From positions 124,001 through 188,000 of the forward strand of contig NZ_FOKZ01000004.1 in assembly GCF_900112285.1 (NCBI RefSeq): a DNA stretch of 64,000 nt, read 5' to 3'. Both the position numbers and the translations under genes were made by a program. The notes below the pieces were generated by a model. It ran no database searches. It had not been told where the DNA came from and worked only from the letters and a program-made list of their open reading frames with translations. The stretch comes from Polaromonas sp. OV174 (GTDB taxonomy: Bacteria > Pseudomonadota > Gammaproteobacteria > Burkholderiales > Burkholderiaceae_C). Position 1 is the stretch's first letter. Each line of letters opens with the position of its first letter. This document shows positions 1-8,691 of this stretch, piece after piece.

Positions 1-30
1 GTGATGGTCTTAAAAGGATGAGCCTCAGGC

Positions 31-1425
31 ATGACGAATTCAATTCACGTTTACCCATACATACCCAATTCGGTTCCAGAGGTTAAGGCAAGGATGCTTG
101 CGGCGATAGGCGCAAGTTCCATGGAAGAACTTTACGCCGAGATTCCTCCAGAATTGCGCATGCAGCGCCCGCTGAATCTGCCCGAACCGTTGCTTTCCGA
201 GCACAGACTCAAGCGCCACGTGCAGTCGCTGTTGGCAAAAAACACTTCCTGTGAACAGGTGCTCAGCTTTCTGGGTGGCGGCTGCTACCAGCACCATGTG
301 CCAGCCGTGTGCGATGAAATCAACGGCCGCAGCGAGTTCCTCACGGCCTATGCCGGTGAGCCCTACGACGACGCCGGCCGTTTTCAGGCGCTGTTTGAGT
401 ACGCCAGCATGATGGGTGAGATGCTGGAGATGGAAGTCGTCAGTATTCCGACGTTCGATGGCCATCAAGCCGCGGCCACGGCCGTGCGGATGGCCGGACG
501 TCATACCGGCCGCCGGGTTGTGCTGGTGGCCGAACATGTCAGCCCCGACATGTATTCGGTCATGCAAAACTATGGCCGCAGCGACCTCGAGTTCCGCCGC
601 GCACCCTTTGACCACGCCACGGGCACCCTGGACATGGGGCGACTGGCAAGCCTGCTGAACGAGGAGGTCGCCTGCCTTTTCATTGACAACCCGTCGTATT
701 TGGGCGTGATTCAGGACGGGCCGGCTATCGCGGCGGCCGTTCATGCCTGCGGCGCCTTGCTGGTGGTCGGCGTGGACCCGACTTCTCTGGGGGTGATTGC
801 GCCACCATCAACCTACGGCGCGGATATTGTGTGCGGCGATATCCAGTCGCTGGGGATGCACATGAGCTATGGCGGCGGGCACGGTGGCTTTATCGGCACG
901 CATGACAACGAGGCCCTGGTGATGCAATACCCTTCACGGCTGTTCGGTATTGCTCCCACCAAAGTGCCAGGCGAATACGGTTTCGGTGACGTGGCTTACA
1001 GCCGCACATCGTTTGACAAGCGGGAAAATGGCAATGAGTTTGTCGGCACCGCCGCCGCTCTTTGGGGTATTACCGCCGGGGTGTATATGGCTTTGATGGG
1101 CCCGCAGGGCATGCGAGACCTGGCCCACACCATCATCTGCCGCAACGCCTATGCCAAACAGCAGCTGGCCACCGTGCCGGGCATACGCATACCGCATGCC
1201 GAACAGGTGCACTTTAAGGAGTTCGTGGTGAACTTCGATGCCAGCGGCAAATCGGTCCAAACGATCAACCGCGCGCTGCTTGAACAGGGCATTTTTGGCG
1301 GCCACGACCTCAGCATTGCCTTTCCCGCACTGGGTCAGTGCGCGCTGTACAGCTTTACCGAAGTGCATAGCCAGGAAGACGTCGCCACCTTGTGCGAAGC
1401 ACTTGCCACCATCCTCGAGAAATGA
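31..1425 (+). CDS. Divergent glycine dehydrogenase (decarboxylating) subunit 1-like protein (GcvPA family)
   Basis: This 464-residue protein has the length and overall pattern of GcvPA, one half of the split glycine-cleavage P-protein, a PLP-dependent decarboxylase that passes an aminomethyl group to lipoyl-GcvH. Recognisable family blocks are the middle GADIVCGDIQSLG segment and the following glycine-rich SYGGGHGGF. Several blocks I expect to be invariant are rewritten. The TAYTPYQ-type motif reads TAYAGEPYDD (residues 105-114), and the DGGTA-type motif reads FDGHQAAAT (142-150). The REKATSNI-type block is replaced by KRENGNEFV. It is the first complete gene of an operon and overlaps the next gene by 4 bp (ATGA). 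Betaproteobacteria normally carry a single-chain GcvP, so this split pair is probably a specialised paralogue on another amino acid rather than housekeeping GcvP. No gcvT or gcvH is visible. Family assignment is firm; the substrate is unknown. Confidence 0.82.
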   Translation: MTNSIHVYPYIPNSVPEVKARMLAAIGASSMEELYAEIPPELRMQRPLNLPEPLLSEHRLKRHVQSLLAKNTSCEQVLSFLGGGCYQHHVPAVCDEINGRSEFLTAYAGEPYDDAGRFQALFEYASMMGEMLEMEVVSIPTFDGHQAAATAVRMAGRHTGRRVVLVAEHVSPDMYSVMQNYGRSDLEFRRAPFDHATGTLDMGRLASLLNEEVACLFIDNPSYLGVIQDGPAIAAAVHACGALLVVGVDPTSLGVIAPPSTYGADIVCGDIQSLGMHMSYGGGHGGFIGTHDNEALVMQYPSRLFGIAPTKVPGEYGFGDVAYSRTSFDKRENGNEFVGTAAALWGITAGVYMALMGPQGMRDLAHTIICRNAYAKQQLATVPGIRIPHAEQVHFKEFVVNFDASGKSVQTINRALLEQGIFGGHDLSIAFPALGQCALYSFTEVHSQEDVATLCEALATILEK

Positions 1426-3032
1426 ATCAAGCCATGCACAACATATCCTTGTCCCGATTCACGAATGGTCGCGCCAACCTGCGCCGCTATCACCAGGCGC
1501 GCTGGGACGAGCCGGTCATTTTCGAGCTGTCACAGCGCGGCGAGCGCGGCGTGCTGGTTCCCGAACTGGAGCCAGAAGTCGCCGCTGCGACCAGCCAGGC
1601 GTTGTCGGGTCTGCCCGCAGGAATGCTGCGTATCGAGGCACCGCGCCTGCCGGAGATATCGCAAAACCGCGTTTTGCGTCACTACCTGCGCTTATCACAG
1701 CAAACGCTGGGAGCAGACCTGAACGTTGATGTAGGGCAAGGCACCTGCACCATAAAATACAGCCCAAAAGTCAACGAGCAACTTGCGCGGGATACCCGGA
1801 TGTCCGAGCTGCATCCGCTGCAGGATGTGGATACGGTGCAAGGCCTGCTGCACATGTTCCACCAGGTTCATGCGCTCCTGATGGAAGTATCCGGCATGGA
1901 TGCGGTGTCACTGCAGGCGCGCAGCGGCTCGCAAGCGATTTATGGAAATTTCGCAGTGTTGCGAGCCTATCAGGAAGATGCCGACACCTACGGCGTTCGC
2001 GACGAAGTGATAACGACGATTTTTTCCCATCCGTCAGATGCAGCCTGTGCCCGCTTGCTGGGCTACAAGGTCATTACCTTATATCCGGACGCCGACGGCT
2101 TTCCTGATCTGGAGGCTTTGCGCGCGGCCCTGTCTCCTCGCACCGCGGCCCTCATCATCACCAATCCGGAAGACACCGGAATCTTCAACAAGAAAATCCG
2201 CCAGTTTACAGACCTGGTTCGCGCTGCGGGGGGCTTAAATATCTACGATCAGGCCAATGCCAACGGCCTGCTGGGAATTACCCGCGCACGAGAAGCAGGG
2301 TTCGACATGTGTCAATTCAATTTGCACAAGACATTCGCGACGCCTCATTCCTGTGGGGGCCCTGCTGTGGGTGCCATGTGCGTCACGCAGGAGCTGGAAC
2401 GCTTTTTACCGTCTCCCAAAATAATGCTCCGGGAAGGTCGCTACAGCGTCGAAGATGCGGGGCCCGATTCAATCGGCAAACTGTCCGCGTTCATGGGAGC
2501 TGCCAGCATTGTGTTGCGCGCCTATGCCTGGGCGATGAACCTGGGCGCCAAGGGTTTGCGGGAAGTGTCTGAAATCGCTGTTCTCAACAACAACTACATG
2601 ATGCATGAATTGTTGAAAATCCGGGGACTCAGCGCACCCTATGCGCCAGGCAAGCGACGTATTGAACAAGTTCGTTACAGCTGGGAAAAGCTTCACGCCG
2701 ACACGGGCATTCGCTCTGATCAAATTGGCATTCGGGCTGCTGACTTTGGCGTGCACTACTGGACCAGCCATCATCCGTTCGTGGTGCCTGAGCCCGCCAC
2801 GGTCGAGCCCACCGAGTCGTTTTCGCAGGCGGATTTGGACGAGTTCGTGGATGTCATGCGGCACATCGCCCATGAGGCCTACACCGATCCCGAGATCGTG
2901 CGATCGGCGCCGCACAACTGCCCGGTGCATGCTATTGATGGTTCCGTCCTCGATGATCCCAAACGATGGGCCATGACGTGGCGCGGCTACCAGCGCAAGC
3001 TTCTCGACCAAGAGACGAAGCAGGGCGCATGA
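1422..3032 (+). CDS. Divergent glycine dehydrogenase (decarboxylating) subunit 2-like protein (GcvPB family)
   Basis: This 536-residue protein is the PLP-carrying partner of the upstream GcvPA-like subunit. The PLP lysine is K303 in the NLHKTFATPH motif. The N-terminal FELSQRGERG, the CTIKYSPKVNE block and the late VEPTES segment are typical of GcvPB. Two usual motifs differ: the glycine-rich run after the PLP lysine reads SCGGPAVG instead of GGGGPG, and the DSAHGTNPAS-type segment is replaced by FSHPSDAACA (201-210). The start is taken at the ATG overlapping the upstream stop (ATGA) rather than the in-frame GTG at 1392. The 4-bp overlap implies translational coupling and a stoichiometric heterodimer. 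Cofactor binding looks intact, while the changed motifs suggest altered substrate or acceptor specificity. Confidence 0.82.
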   Translation: MNQAMHNISLSRFTNGRANLRRYHQARWDEPVIFELSQRGERGVLVPELEPEVAAATSQALSGLPAGMLRIEAPRLPEISQNRVLRHYLRLSQQTLGADLNVDVGQGTCTIKYSPKVNEQLARDTRMSELHPLQDVDTVQGLLHMFHQVHALLMEVSGMDAVSLQARSGSQAIYGNFAVLRAYQEDADTYGVRDEVITTIFSHPSDAACARLLGYKVITLYPDADGFPDLEALRAALSPRTAALIITNPEDTGIFNKKIRQFTDLVRAAGGLNIYDQANANGLLGITRAREAGFDMCQFNLHKTFATPHSCGGPAVGAMCVTQELERFLPSPKIMLREGRYSVEDAGPDSIGKLSAFMGAASIVLRAYAWAMNLGAKGLREVSEIAVLNNNYMMHELLKIRGLSAPYAPGKRRIEQVRYSWEKLHADTGIRSDQIGIRAADFGVHYWTSHHPFVVPEPATVEPTESFSQADLDEFVDVMRHIAHEAYTDPEIVRSAPHNCPVHAIDGSVLDDPKRWAMTWRGYQRKLLDQETKQGA

Positions 3033-4141
3033 GCCTGCGTGTTGGTCTGATTGTCAATGCCCTCGCGGGCATTGGCGGACCTGCGGCGTTGCGGGGCAGT
3101 GACGGCGTGGCTGAACAGGCGCTGGCGCTGGGCGTGGTGCCTCAGACGGTCACCCGTGCAACTCAAGCGTTGAGCGCGCTAAGGGAACTTGGCGCGAAGT
3201 TGACCGTCATCACGGGCTCCGGTTCGCTGGGGGCAGACGCCGCCAGCGCCGCGGGCTTGTGCTGTGAAGTCGTGTATCGCAAACCGGCAATGGGATCGGC
3301 CGAAGACACCGCCGCGCTGGCTCGCCGCTTGATGCTCATGCAGGTGGATTTGCTCTTGTTCGCAGGCGGTGACGGTACGGCTCGCGACGTTGCTGAGTCT
3401 GTCGGCGATGCCTTCCCTGTGCTGGGAATTCCTGCGGGGGTGAAGATGTATTCCGGTGTTTTTGCCACCACACCCGCTGCTGCTGGCACGTTGGCAGTGC
3501 GATTTTTACGCTCCCATGCGCGCCGCGTCCGTCAGTGCGAAGTGATGGATCTTGACGAAAGCGATTTACGTTGCGGCCGCATTGAGCCCAGCCTGTTTGG
3601 CTATGTCGCGTCTCCCGAGGATCCCAGGCTACTCCAGGGAAAAAAGGTTCGTTCAGGGGCGGGCGATGCGGTGCAGGCGCAGGCCATGGCAGCCAGCGTT
3701 GTGGAGGCGATGGAGCCGGATAAGATGTACTTGATAGGTCCGGGTTCGACGACCTGGGCTGTCAAGCAGGCCCTCAAGGGGCAGGCATCCATGTTGAGCG
3801 TTGACGCCTACATCGCCGGCAAGCTGGTGTTGCATGACGCTACGGCTGCAGCATTGCTCGAACTTACGGCGGAAAGGCCGTCACGCATTCTAGTGACTTG
3901 TATTGGCGGGCAGGGGCATATCTTTGGCCGTGGTAACCAGCAATTCAGCGCGGAGATGGTTCGTCGGGTTGGACGCAAGGGCGTGTCGGTCTTGGCGACT
4001 CCGTCGAAGTTAATTTCGCTCGCAGGTCGCCCATTTATTGCTGACATGGGCGATGCGGCAGCTGCCGCTGAAATGACCGGGTATGTCGAAGTCATCAACG
4101 GCTACCGCAGCAAGGCTTTCTACCGTTGTGAAGCTTTTTAG
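3029..4141 (+). CDS. ATP-NAD kinase-fold protein, COG3199 / AcoX-like
   Basis: This 370-residue protein belongs to the ATP-NAD kinase-like superfamily (COG3199). The nucleotide-binding GGDGT motif is at residues 113-117, preceded by a hydrophobic strand (DLLLFA). It is followed by GIPAGVKMYSGVFATTP, the usual COG3199 signature. The start is the ATG overlapping the GcvPB-like stop by 4 bp. Relatives include AcoX of acetoin operons, whose exact reaction is not settled as far as I know. In both settings the gene sits next to enzymes for lipoamide-linked C-C cleavage, so a cofactor-supply or cofactor-repair role is a fair inference but unproven. The fold is well supported; phosphorylation of NAD or another acceptor is not shown by the sequence. 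Confidence 0.8.
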   Translation: MSLRVGLIVNALAGIGGPAALRGSDGVAEQALALGVVPQTVTRATQALSALRELGAKLTVITGSGSLGADAASAAGLCCEVVYRKPAMGSAEDTAALARRLMLMQVDLLLFAGGDGTARDVAESVGDAFPVLGIPAGVKMYSGVFATTPAAAGTLAVRFLRSHARRVRQCEVMDLDESDLRCGRIEPSLFGYVASPEDPRLLQGKKVRSGAGDAVQAQAMAASVVEAMEPDKMYLIGPGSTTWAVKQALKGQASMLSVDAYIAGKLVLHDATAAALLELTAERPSRILVTCIGGQGHIFGRGNQQFSAEMVRRVGRKGVSVLATPSKLISLAGRPFIADMGDAAAAAEMTGYVEVINGYRSKAFYRCEAF

Positions 4142-4176
4142 GTGTTCAGGAAACTAGAAATAACAGGAGACAAGTA

Positions 4177-5760
4177 GTGAAGCGAATGATAAATTTTCTG
4201 GGTCGAGGTGTGATGTGCATGGCCTTGGTCGCGGCAAGCGCGGTTCCCGCGTTTGCGCAGCAGCGAGGCGGCACGCTCAACATGATTGTCAACCCCGAGC
4301 CTCCTACACTGATGCTGGGGCTCAACCAGTTGAGCGGTGTGCAGATGATCGGCGGGAAAATCTACCAGGGCCTTCTGACCTATGACAGCAACCTCAATCC
4401 TCAGCCTGGCCTAGCCAAATCCTGGACGTCTTCGGAAGACGGCCTCACCTACACGTTCAAGCTTCAGGAAGGCGTCAAGTGGCATGACGGCAAGCCTTTT
4501 ACGGCTTCGGACGTGGTTTTCACGACGTCCAAGTTCCTGCCTGAAGTGCATTCCCGCGCGCGTAACAATTTCAGCCATTTGGCATCGGTCACTGCGCCTG
4601 ACGCCTCTACTGTTGTATTCAAACTGAAAGAGCCGTTTGCGCCTTTCCTGGGGTCTTTCGAAGTATCCAGCGCGCCCATGGTGCCGCGTCATATTTACGA
4701 AGGTACCGACTTCAAAACCAACCCCGCTAACCAGACCCCTATTGGAACCGGGCCGTTCAAGTTGAAGGAGTGGAAGAAAGGCGCTTACATCCATCTGACT
4801 CGCAACGACAACTACTGGAAATCCGGTCTGCCCTATCTTGATGACATCTATTTTCAGGTCATTCCCGATTCGGCCTCGCGGGCGGTGGCGCTTGAAAGCG
4901 GAAAAGTGGATGTTTCCAGCTTCAGCGATATCGAGCTGTTCGACGTTAATCGCTTTAAGTCCTTGCCTCAGTTCGAGGTCACGAACAAGGGCTACGAGTT
5001 TCTCTCTCCGTTGGCGTGGATTGAGTTCAACACCCGCTCCAAGCCCATGGACGACAAGCGTTTTCGGCAGGCTGTGATGTATGCGCTGGATCGCACTTTC
5101 ATTCGCGACAAAATCTGGTTCGGTCACGCCAAAGTGGCTACAGGCCCAGTGTCAAGCGCAACCCGCTTTTACGGCGCCGATGTGAAACCCTACCCGCTTG
5201 ACCTGAAGAAGGCAGAAGCGCTGCTGGATGACATGGGGTTGGTAAAAGGCAAGGATGGCGTGCGTGCCACCATCAAGCTGGTCGGCCTCCCTTACGGCGA
5301 GACCTGGAACCGCCTGAGCGAATACGTGCGGCAATCCCTGAGTAAAGTAGGACTGCGCGTGGTGATCGAATCGACCGATGCCGCAGGCTGGACCCAGCGG
5401 TTGGCGAACTGGGATTTTGAGATGCTGGTGAGCTATTTGACCCAATACGGCGACCCTGCTTTAGGCGTGTCGCGTACGTATCTGTCATCCAACATAAAAA
5501 AGGGCATTCCCTACACCAACACCTCTGGCTACAGCAACGAGCGTGTTGATGAGCTGTTTATCAAGGCCGCATCGGCTGTGAAGGACGAAGACCGCAAACG
5601 CTACTACGCTGATGTTCAAAAGCTTCTGGTGGAAGACGTTCCGCTGGGTTGGTTGATCGAGATCAAATTCCCCACGATTTACAACAAGCGCGTTCGCAAC
5701 CTCGTGACCACGGCTATCGGCGTAAACGAGAGCTTCGATTCGGTTTATCTCGCCAAGTGA
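4177..5760 (+). CDS. ABC transporter periplasmic substrate-binding protein, peptide/SBP_bac_5 family
   Basis: This 527-residue exported binding protein has a signal peptide (positively charged start, hydrophobic core, Ala-rich cleavage site near residue 28, VPAFAQ). It carries the SBP_bac_5 hallmarks: IYQGLLTYD, an LAKSW..SEDGLTYTFKL block, HDGKPFTASDVVF and GTGPFKL. The GTG start is supported by AGGAG about 7 bases upstream. It delivers ligand to the permeases and ATPase encoded from 6881 to 10328. The only intervening gene is the deacylase-like gene, so transport and deacylation are probably co-expressed. Ligand identity cannot be read from the sequence; family members bind di- and oligopeptides, nickel chelates, opines and other amines. 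Confidence 0.9.
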   Translation: MKRMINFLGRGVMCMALVAASAVPAFAQQRGGTLNMIVNPEPPTLMLGLNQLSGVQMIGGKIYQGLLTYDSNLNPQPGLAKSWTSSEDGLTYTFKLQEGVKWHDGKPFTASDVVFTTSKFLPEVHSRARNNFSHLASVTAPDASTVVFKLKEPFAPFLGSFEVSSAPMVPRHIYEGTDFKTNPANQTPIGTGPFKLKEWKKGAYIHLTRNDNYWKSGLPYLDDIYFQVIPDSASRAVALESGKVDVSSFSDIELFDVNRFKSLPQFEVTNKGYEFLSPLAWIEFNTRSKPMDDKRFRQAVMYALDRTFIRDKIWFGHAKVATGPVSSATRFYGADVKPYPLDLKKAEALLDDMGLVKGKDGVRATIKLVGLPYGETWNRLSEYVRQSLSKVGLRVVIESTDAAGWTQRLANWDFEMLVSYLTQYGDPALGVSRTYLSSNIKKGIPYTNTSGYSNERVDELFIKAASAVKDEDRKRYYADVQKLLVEDVPLGWLIEIKFPTIYNKRVRNLVTTAIGVNESFDSVYLAK

Positions 5761-5797
5761 GCGGCCTTTACTCTCTAAAATTCTTACGGAACGCACC

Positions 5798-6823
5798 ATG
5801 AAAGTTTTTCACAGCGATGTCCATGCGCTGCATCAGCCGCGTATGTTCCTGAAAGCGGGTCAGCTTGTTCCCAATCCAGAAACCGCAGCTCGCGCCCACG
5901 CCATCGTCCATGCATTGGGTGGCGCAGGGTTTGAGCTAGTCGCCCCAACCTACCAGGGCCTTGACGCCGTACTGGCGGTGCACGATGCAGGATTGGTTCG
6001 ATTCCTCGAAACGGGTTATCAGGCGTGGGCGCGGCTGCCTAACGCCGGGGCTGAAATTGTGGCCAACACGCATCCGGGAGGGCGATTTCGGCACCGGCCA
6101 GAAAGCGTTATCGGGCAGGCCGGCTTCTACACCCAGGACGCGGCTTGCCCAATTGCCGCAGGCACATGGCAGGCTGCTTTGGCTGCAGCTGGCTGCGCGG
6201 CCGATGCGGCGCTAGCAGTAATGGGGGGGGCTGCCTCGGCCTATGCCTTGTGTCGGCCGCCAGGCCACCATGCCACGCGCTCCCAGGTCGGTGGCTTTTG
6301 TTATCTCAACAATGCAGCCGTCGCTGCCCAGCTGCTTCGTAGTCAATTCGAAAGGGTGGCCATTCTTGATGTGGACGTGCATCACGGGAATGGCACACAG
6401 GACATCTTTTACGACCGTTCTGATGTGTTCTTCGCGTCCATCCATGGAGACCCCGACGGGTTCTATCCGTTCTTCTCCGGAACGCCCGCCGAATGTGGCG
6501 AAGGTGAGGGGTTGGGTTTCAACCTTAATCTGCCTTTTCCGGTGGGCAGTGGAGATGCGGAGGTAATGCGTGCCCTGGCCAGCGCTTTGGCGGCCGTACG
6601 CAGCTATGCTCCTCAAGCCTTGGTGCTATCGCTGGGATTCGATGCCCATGAAAAGGACCCGCATGGGGCACACCGTGTATCCACAGCGGGCTTCATGGCG
6701 ATGGCGCAGGCTATCTCCGAACTTGGTTTGCCCTGTGTTGCCGTGCAGGAAGGCGGCTATCTGCACGAAGAACTTGGAAGTCTTGCGCGCGACTTCTTGC
6801 GCGTCCTCTCGGGGCACTGTTAA
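5798..6823 (+). CDS. Acetylpolyamine amidohydrolase-like deacylase (histone-deacetylase superfamily)
   Basis: This 341-residue protein is a full-length class II HDAC-superfamily enzyme close to bacterial acetylpolyamine amidohydrolases. Catalytic features are all present. The His pair is in PPGHHA (H158, H159) and the zinc ligands D193 and H195 lie in DVDVHHGNGTQ. The third ligand D282 is in LGFDAHEKDP and the transition-state tyrosine is Y321 in EGGYLHEE. Spacing matches the characterised Mycoplana APAH almost residue for residue. Such enzymes hydrolyse N-acetyl groups from polyamines or other small amines in the cytoplasm. Its position between the binding protein and the permease genes suggests that the imported molecule is N-acylated. 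Catalytic competence is well supported; the substrate is inferred. Confidence 0.9.
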   Translation: MKVFHSDVHALHQPRMFLKAGQLVPNPETAARAHAIVHALGGAGFELVAPTYQGLDAVLAVHDAGLVRFLETGYQAWARLPNAGAEIVANTHPGGRFRHRPESVIGQAGFYTQDAACPIAAGTWQAALAAAGCAADAALAVMGGAASAYALCRPPGHHATRSQVGGFCYLNNAAVAAQLLRSQFERVAILDVDVHHGNGTQDIFYDRSDVFFASIHGDPDGFYPFFSGTPAECGEGEGLGFNLNLPFPVGSGDAEVMRALASALAAVRSYAPQALVLSLGFDAHEKDPHGAHRVSTAGFMAMAQAISELGLPCVAVQEGGYLHEELGSLARDFLRVLSGHC

Positions 6824-6880
6824 TCCCAGTATCTATTGTCTTGAATAGCTTGGCGGTAAATCCAGGCAGGAGAATTTTTA

Positions 6881-7852
6881 GTGAAAATACGCTCAATGGC
6901 GATCCGATGCGGCAAGGCGGTAATGGTCATCGCTTTAATCGCCGTTGTCAATTTTTTTCTTGTGCGCATGGCGCCTGGCGATCCGGCCCAAGTAATGGCG
7001 GGGCAGTCTGGCGCGTCCGATGAAATTTACCTGGCGCAACTGCGGAAGGAGTTTGGCCTTGATCAGCCACTTTCGACCCAATTGGGGGTGTATGCCAATC
7101 ACCTTGTGCACCTCGACCTGGGCTACTCGCATCGTCAGCAACAGCCCGTGCTAACGCTGATCTTGGAGCGGTTGCCGGCCACGTTGCTGCTGACGGGAAT
7201 TGCCTTTGTGTTGTCTGTGTCCTTGGGGGTACTGCTCGGAGTGCTGTCGGCGCGGCGGGTCGGTAGTTGGACCGATACTGCGATTTCTGCTGCTGCACTG
7301 CTGTTTTATGCAACCCCCATTTTTTGGTCGGGACTGCTTCTGGTGCTGATCTTTTCTGTCGGGCTAAATTGGCTGCCCGCATATGGCTACTCTTCCATTG
7401 GTGCCGACATGACGGGTTTGCAGTCAGTGCTTGACGTTGCCCGCCACGCTATCTTGCCTGTCGCCACACTGTCTCTTTTTTATGTGGCCATCTATGCGCG
7501 CCTTGCACGCGCCTCAATGCTGGAGGTAAGTCGGCTCGATTTTGTCAAGACCGCGCGTGCCAAGGGCCTGCCGGAGCGGCAGGTGCTCGTCAGCCACATG
7601 CTCCGCAACGCGCTCTTGCCCATCATCACCTACGCCGGGATTCACGCGGGTGGTCTGGTCGGTGGGTCTATCGTGGTGGAGACCATTTTTGCCTGGCCAG
7701 GGGTCGGCCGGCTCGCGTTTGAAGCTGTCAGTCAGCGCGATTACGGGGTTCTACTGGGGGTCTTCTTTGTGATCTCCGTCATTGTGGTCGGCGTCAATCT
7801 GCTAACCGATTTCATTTATGCCTATGTTGACCCGAGGATTGAGCTGTCATGA
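6881..7852 (+). CDS. Peptide-type ABC transporter permease (DppB/OppB family)
   Basis: This 323-residue inner-membrane permease shows the DppB layout: an N-terminal membrane helix, a periplasmic loop with APGDPA and LGLDQPLSTQ-type sequence, and then five further helices. The cytoplasmic EAA loop (DFVKTARAKGLPERQVLVSH..RNALLP) contacts the ATPase. The GTG start has GGAG about 9 bases upstream. It overlaps the second permease gene by 4 bp. It works with the products at 4177, 7849 and 8688 as one importer. Confidence 0.92.
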   Translation: MKIRSMAIRCGKAVMVIALIAVVNFFLVRMAPGDPAQVMAGQSGASDEIYLAQLRKEFGLDQPLSTQLGVYANHLVHLDLGYSHRQQQPVLTLILERLPATLLLTGIAFVLSVSLGVLLGVLSARRVGSWTDTAISAAALLFYATPIFWSGLLLVLIFSVGLNWLPAYGYSSIGADMTGLQSVLDVARHAILPVATLSLFYVAIYARLARASMLEVSRLDFVKTARAKGLPERQVLVSHMLRNALLPIITYAGIHAGGLVGGSIVVETIFAWPGVGRLAFEAVSQRDYGVLLGVFFVISVIVVGVNLLTDFIYAYVDPRIELS

Positions 7853-8691
7853 AAGGAGTTTTTACCCGTTATGCCCAGACCAAGGGCGGCTTGCTGGGCT
7901 TGGCAATTCTGCTGGCGGTCATCGCGCTGGCGTTGACCGCGCATTGGCTGTTTCCCGTCAGCCCATGGGACACCGTGGGGGCTCCATTTGAGCCGCCGTT
8001 GACCGAGGGCATGCTGCTGGGCAGCGACATGCTAGGGCGCGACGTAGCAGCAGGCATTGCGCACGGCGCTTATGTCTCGCTCCTTATCGGTGTTGTTTCC
8101 ACTGTGGCCGCGCTGGCCGTCGGCATTACGCTTGGAGCGGTCGCAGGCTATGTAGGCGGCTGGGTTGACCACTTGCTGGTCGGCTTCATCGAGTTTTTTC
8201 AGACTATCCCCAGCTTCGTGTTGGCGGTGGTGCTGGTGGCTATTTTTAATCCGAGGATCGAGGCCATCGTTGGCGCTATCGCGGTGGTCTCGTGGCCACC
8301 GATTGCTAGGCTTGTTCGCGCGGAATTTATGAGTATGCGCTCACGTGAGTATGTACAGGCGGCCTGGCTCACGGGACGATCAGATATTGCCATTATCTTC
8401 AAGGAGATCCTGCCCAATACCTTGTCGCCCATCGTCGTGGCAGGCTCCATGATGGTGGCCACCGCCATCCTCCTTGAGTCGGCATTGAGCTTCCTCGGAC
8501 TAGGCGATCCCAACCTGATGAGCTGGGGCTACATCATCGGGTCGTCACGTACCGTGATGCGCATGGCGTGGTGGATGAGTGTGTTTCCCGGCCTGGCAAT
8601 TGTACTGACCGTTCTGGCGATCAATCTGATTGGAGAGGCACTCAATGATGCTCTCAACCCCCATCTGCAATCCGTGGAGGAAGCACCATGA
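7849..8691 (+). CDS. Peptide-type ABC transporter permease (DppC/OppC family)
   Basis: This 280-residue permease is the DppC-type partner. It has an N-terminal helix, the LLGSDMLGRDV segment characteristic of DppC, a helical core and an EAA loop around REYVQAAWLTGRSDIAIIFK..LPN. It overlaps both neighbours by 4 bp (ATGA), so the three transporter-core genes are translationally coupled. It is slightly shorter than many DppC proteins because the N-terminal extension is short. Function in the same importer as the preceding permease is secure; the ligand is unknown. Confidence 0.92.
   Translation: MKGVFTRYAQTKGGLLGLAILLAVIALALTAHWLFPVSPWDTVGAPFEPPLTEGMLLGSDMLGRDVAAGIAHGAYVSLLIGVVSTVAALAVGITLGAVAGYVGGWVDHLLVGFIEFFQTIPSFVLAVVLVAIFNPRIEAIVGAIAVVSWPPIARLVRAEFMSMRSREYVQAAWLTGRSDIAIIFKEILPNTLSPIVVAGSMMVATAILLESALSFLGLGDPNLMSWGYIIGSSRTVMRMAWWMSVFPGLAIVLTVLAINLIGEALNDALNPHLQSVEEAP

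Noticed and set aside
1-30. Possible glycine riboswitch or end of an upstream gcv gene
   Set aside because: Only 30 bases are available before the first start codon; a stop in one frame at 19-21 is not enough to call a gene.
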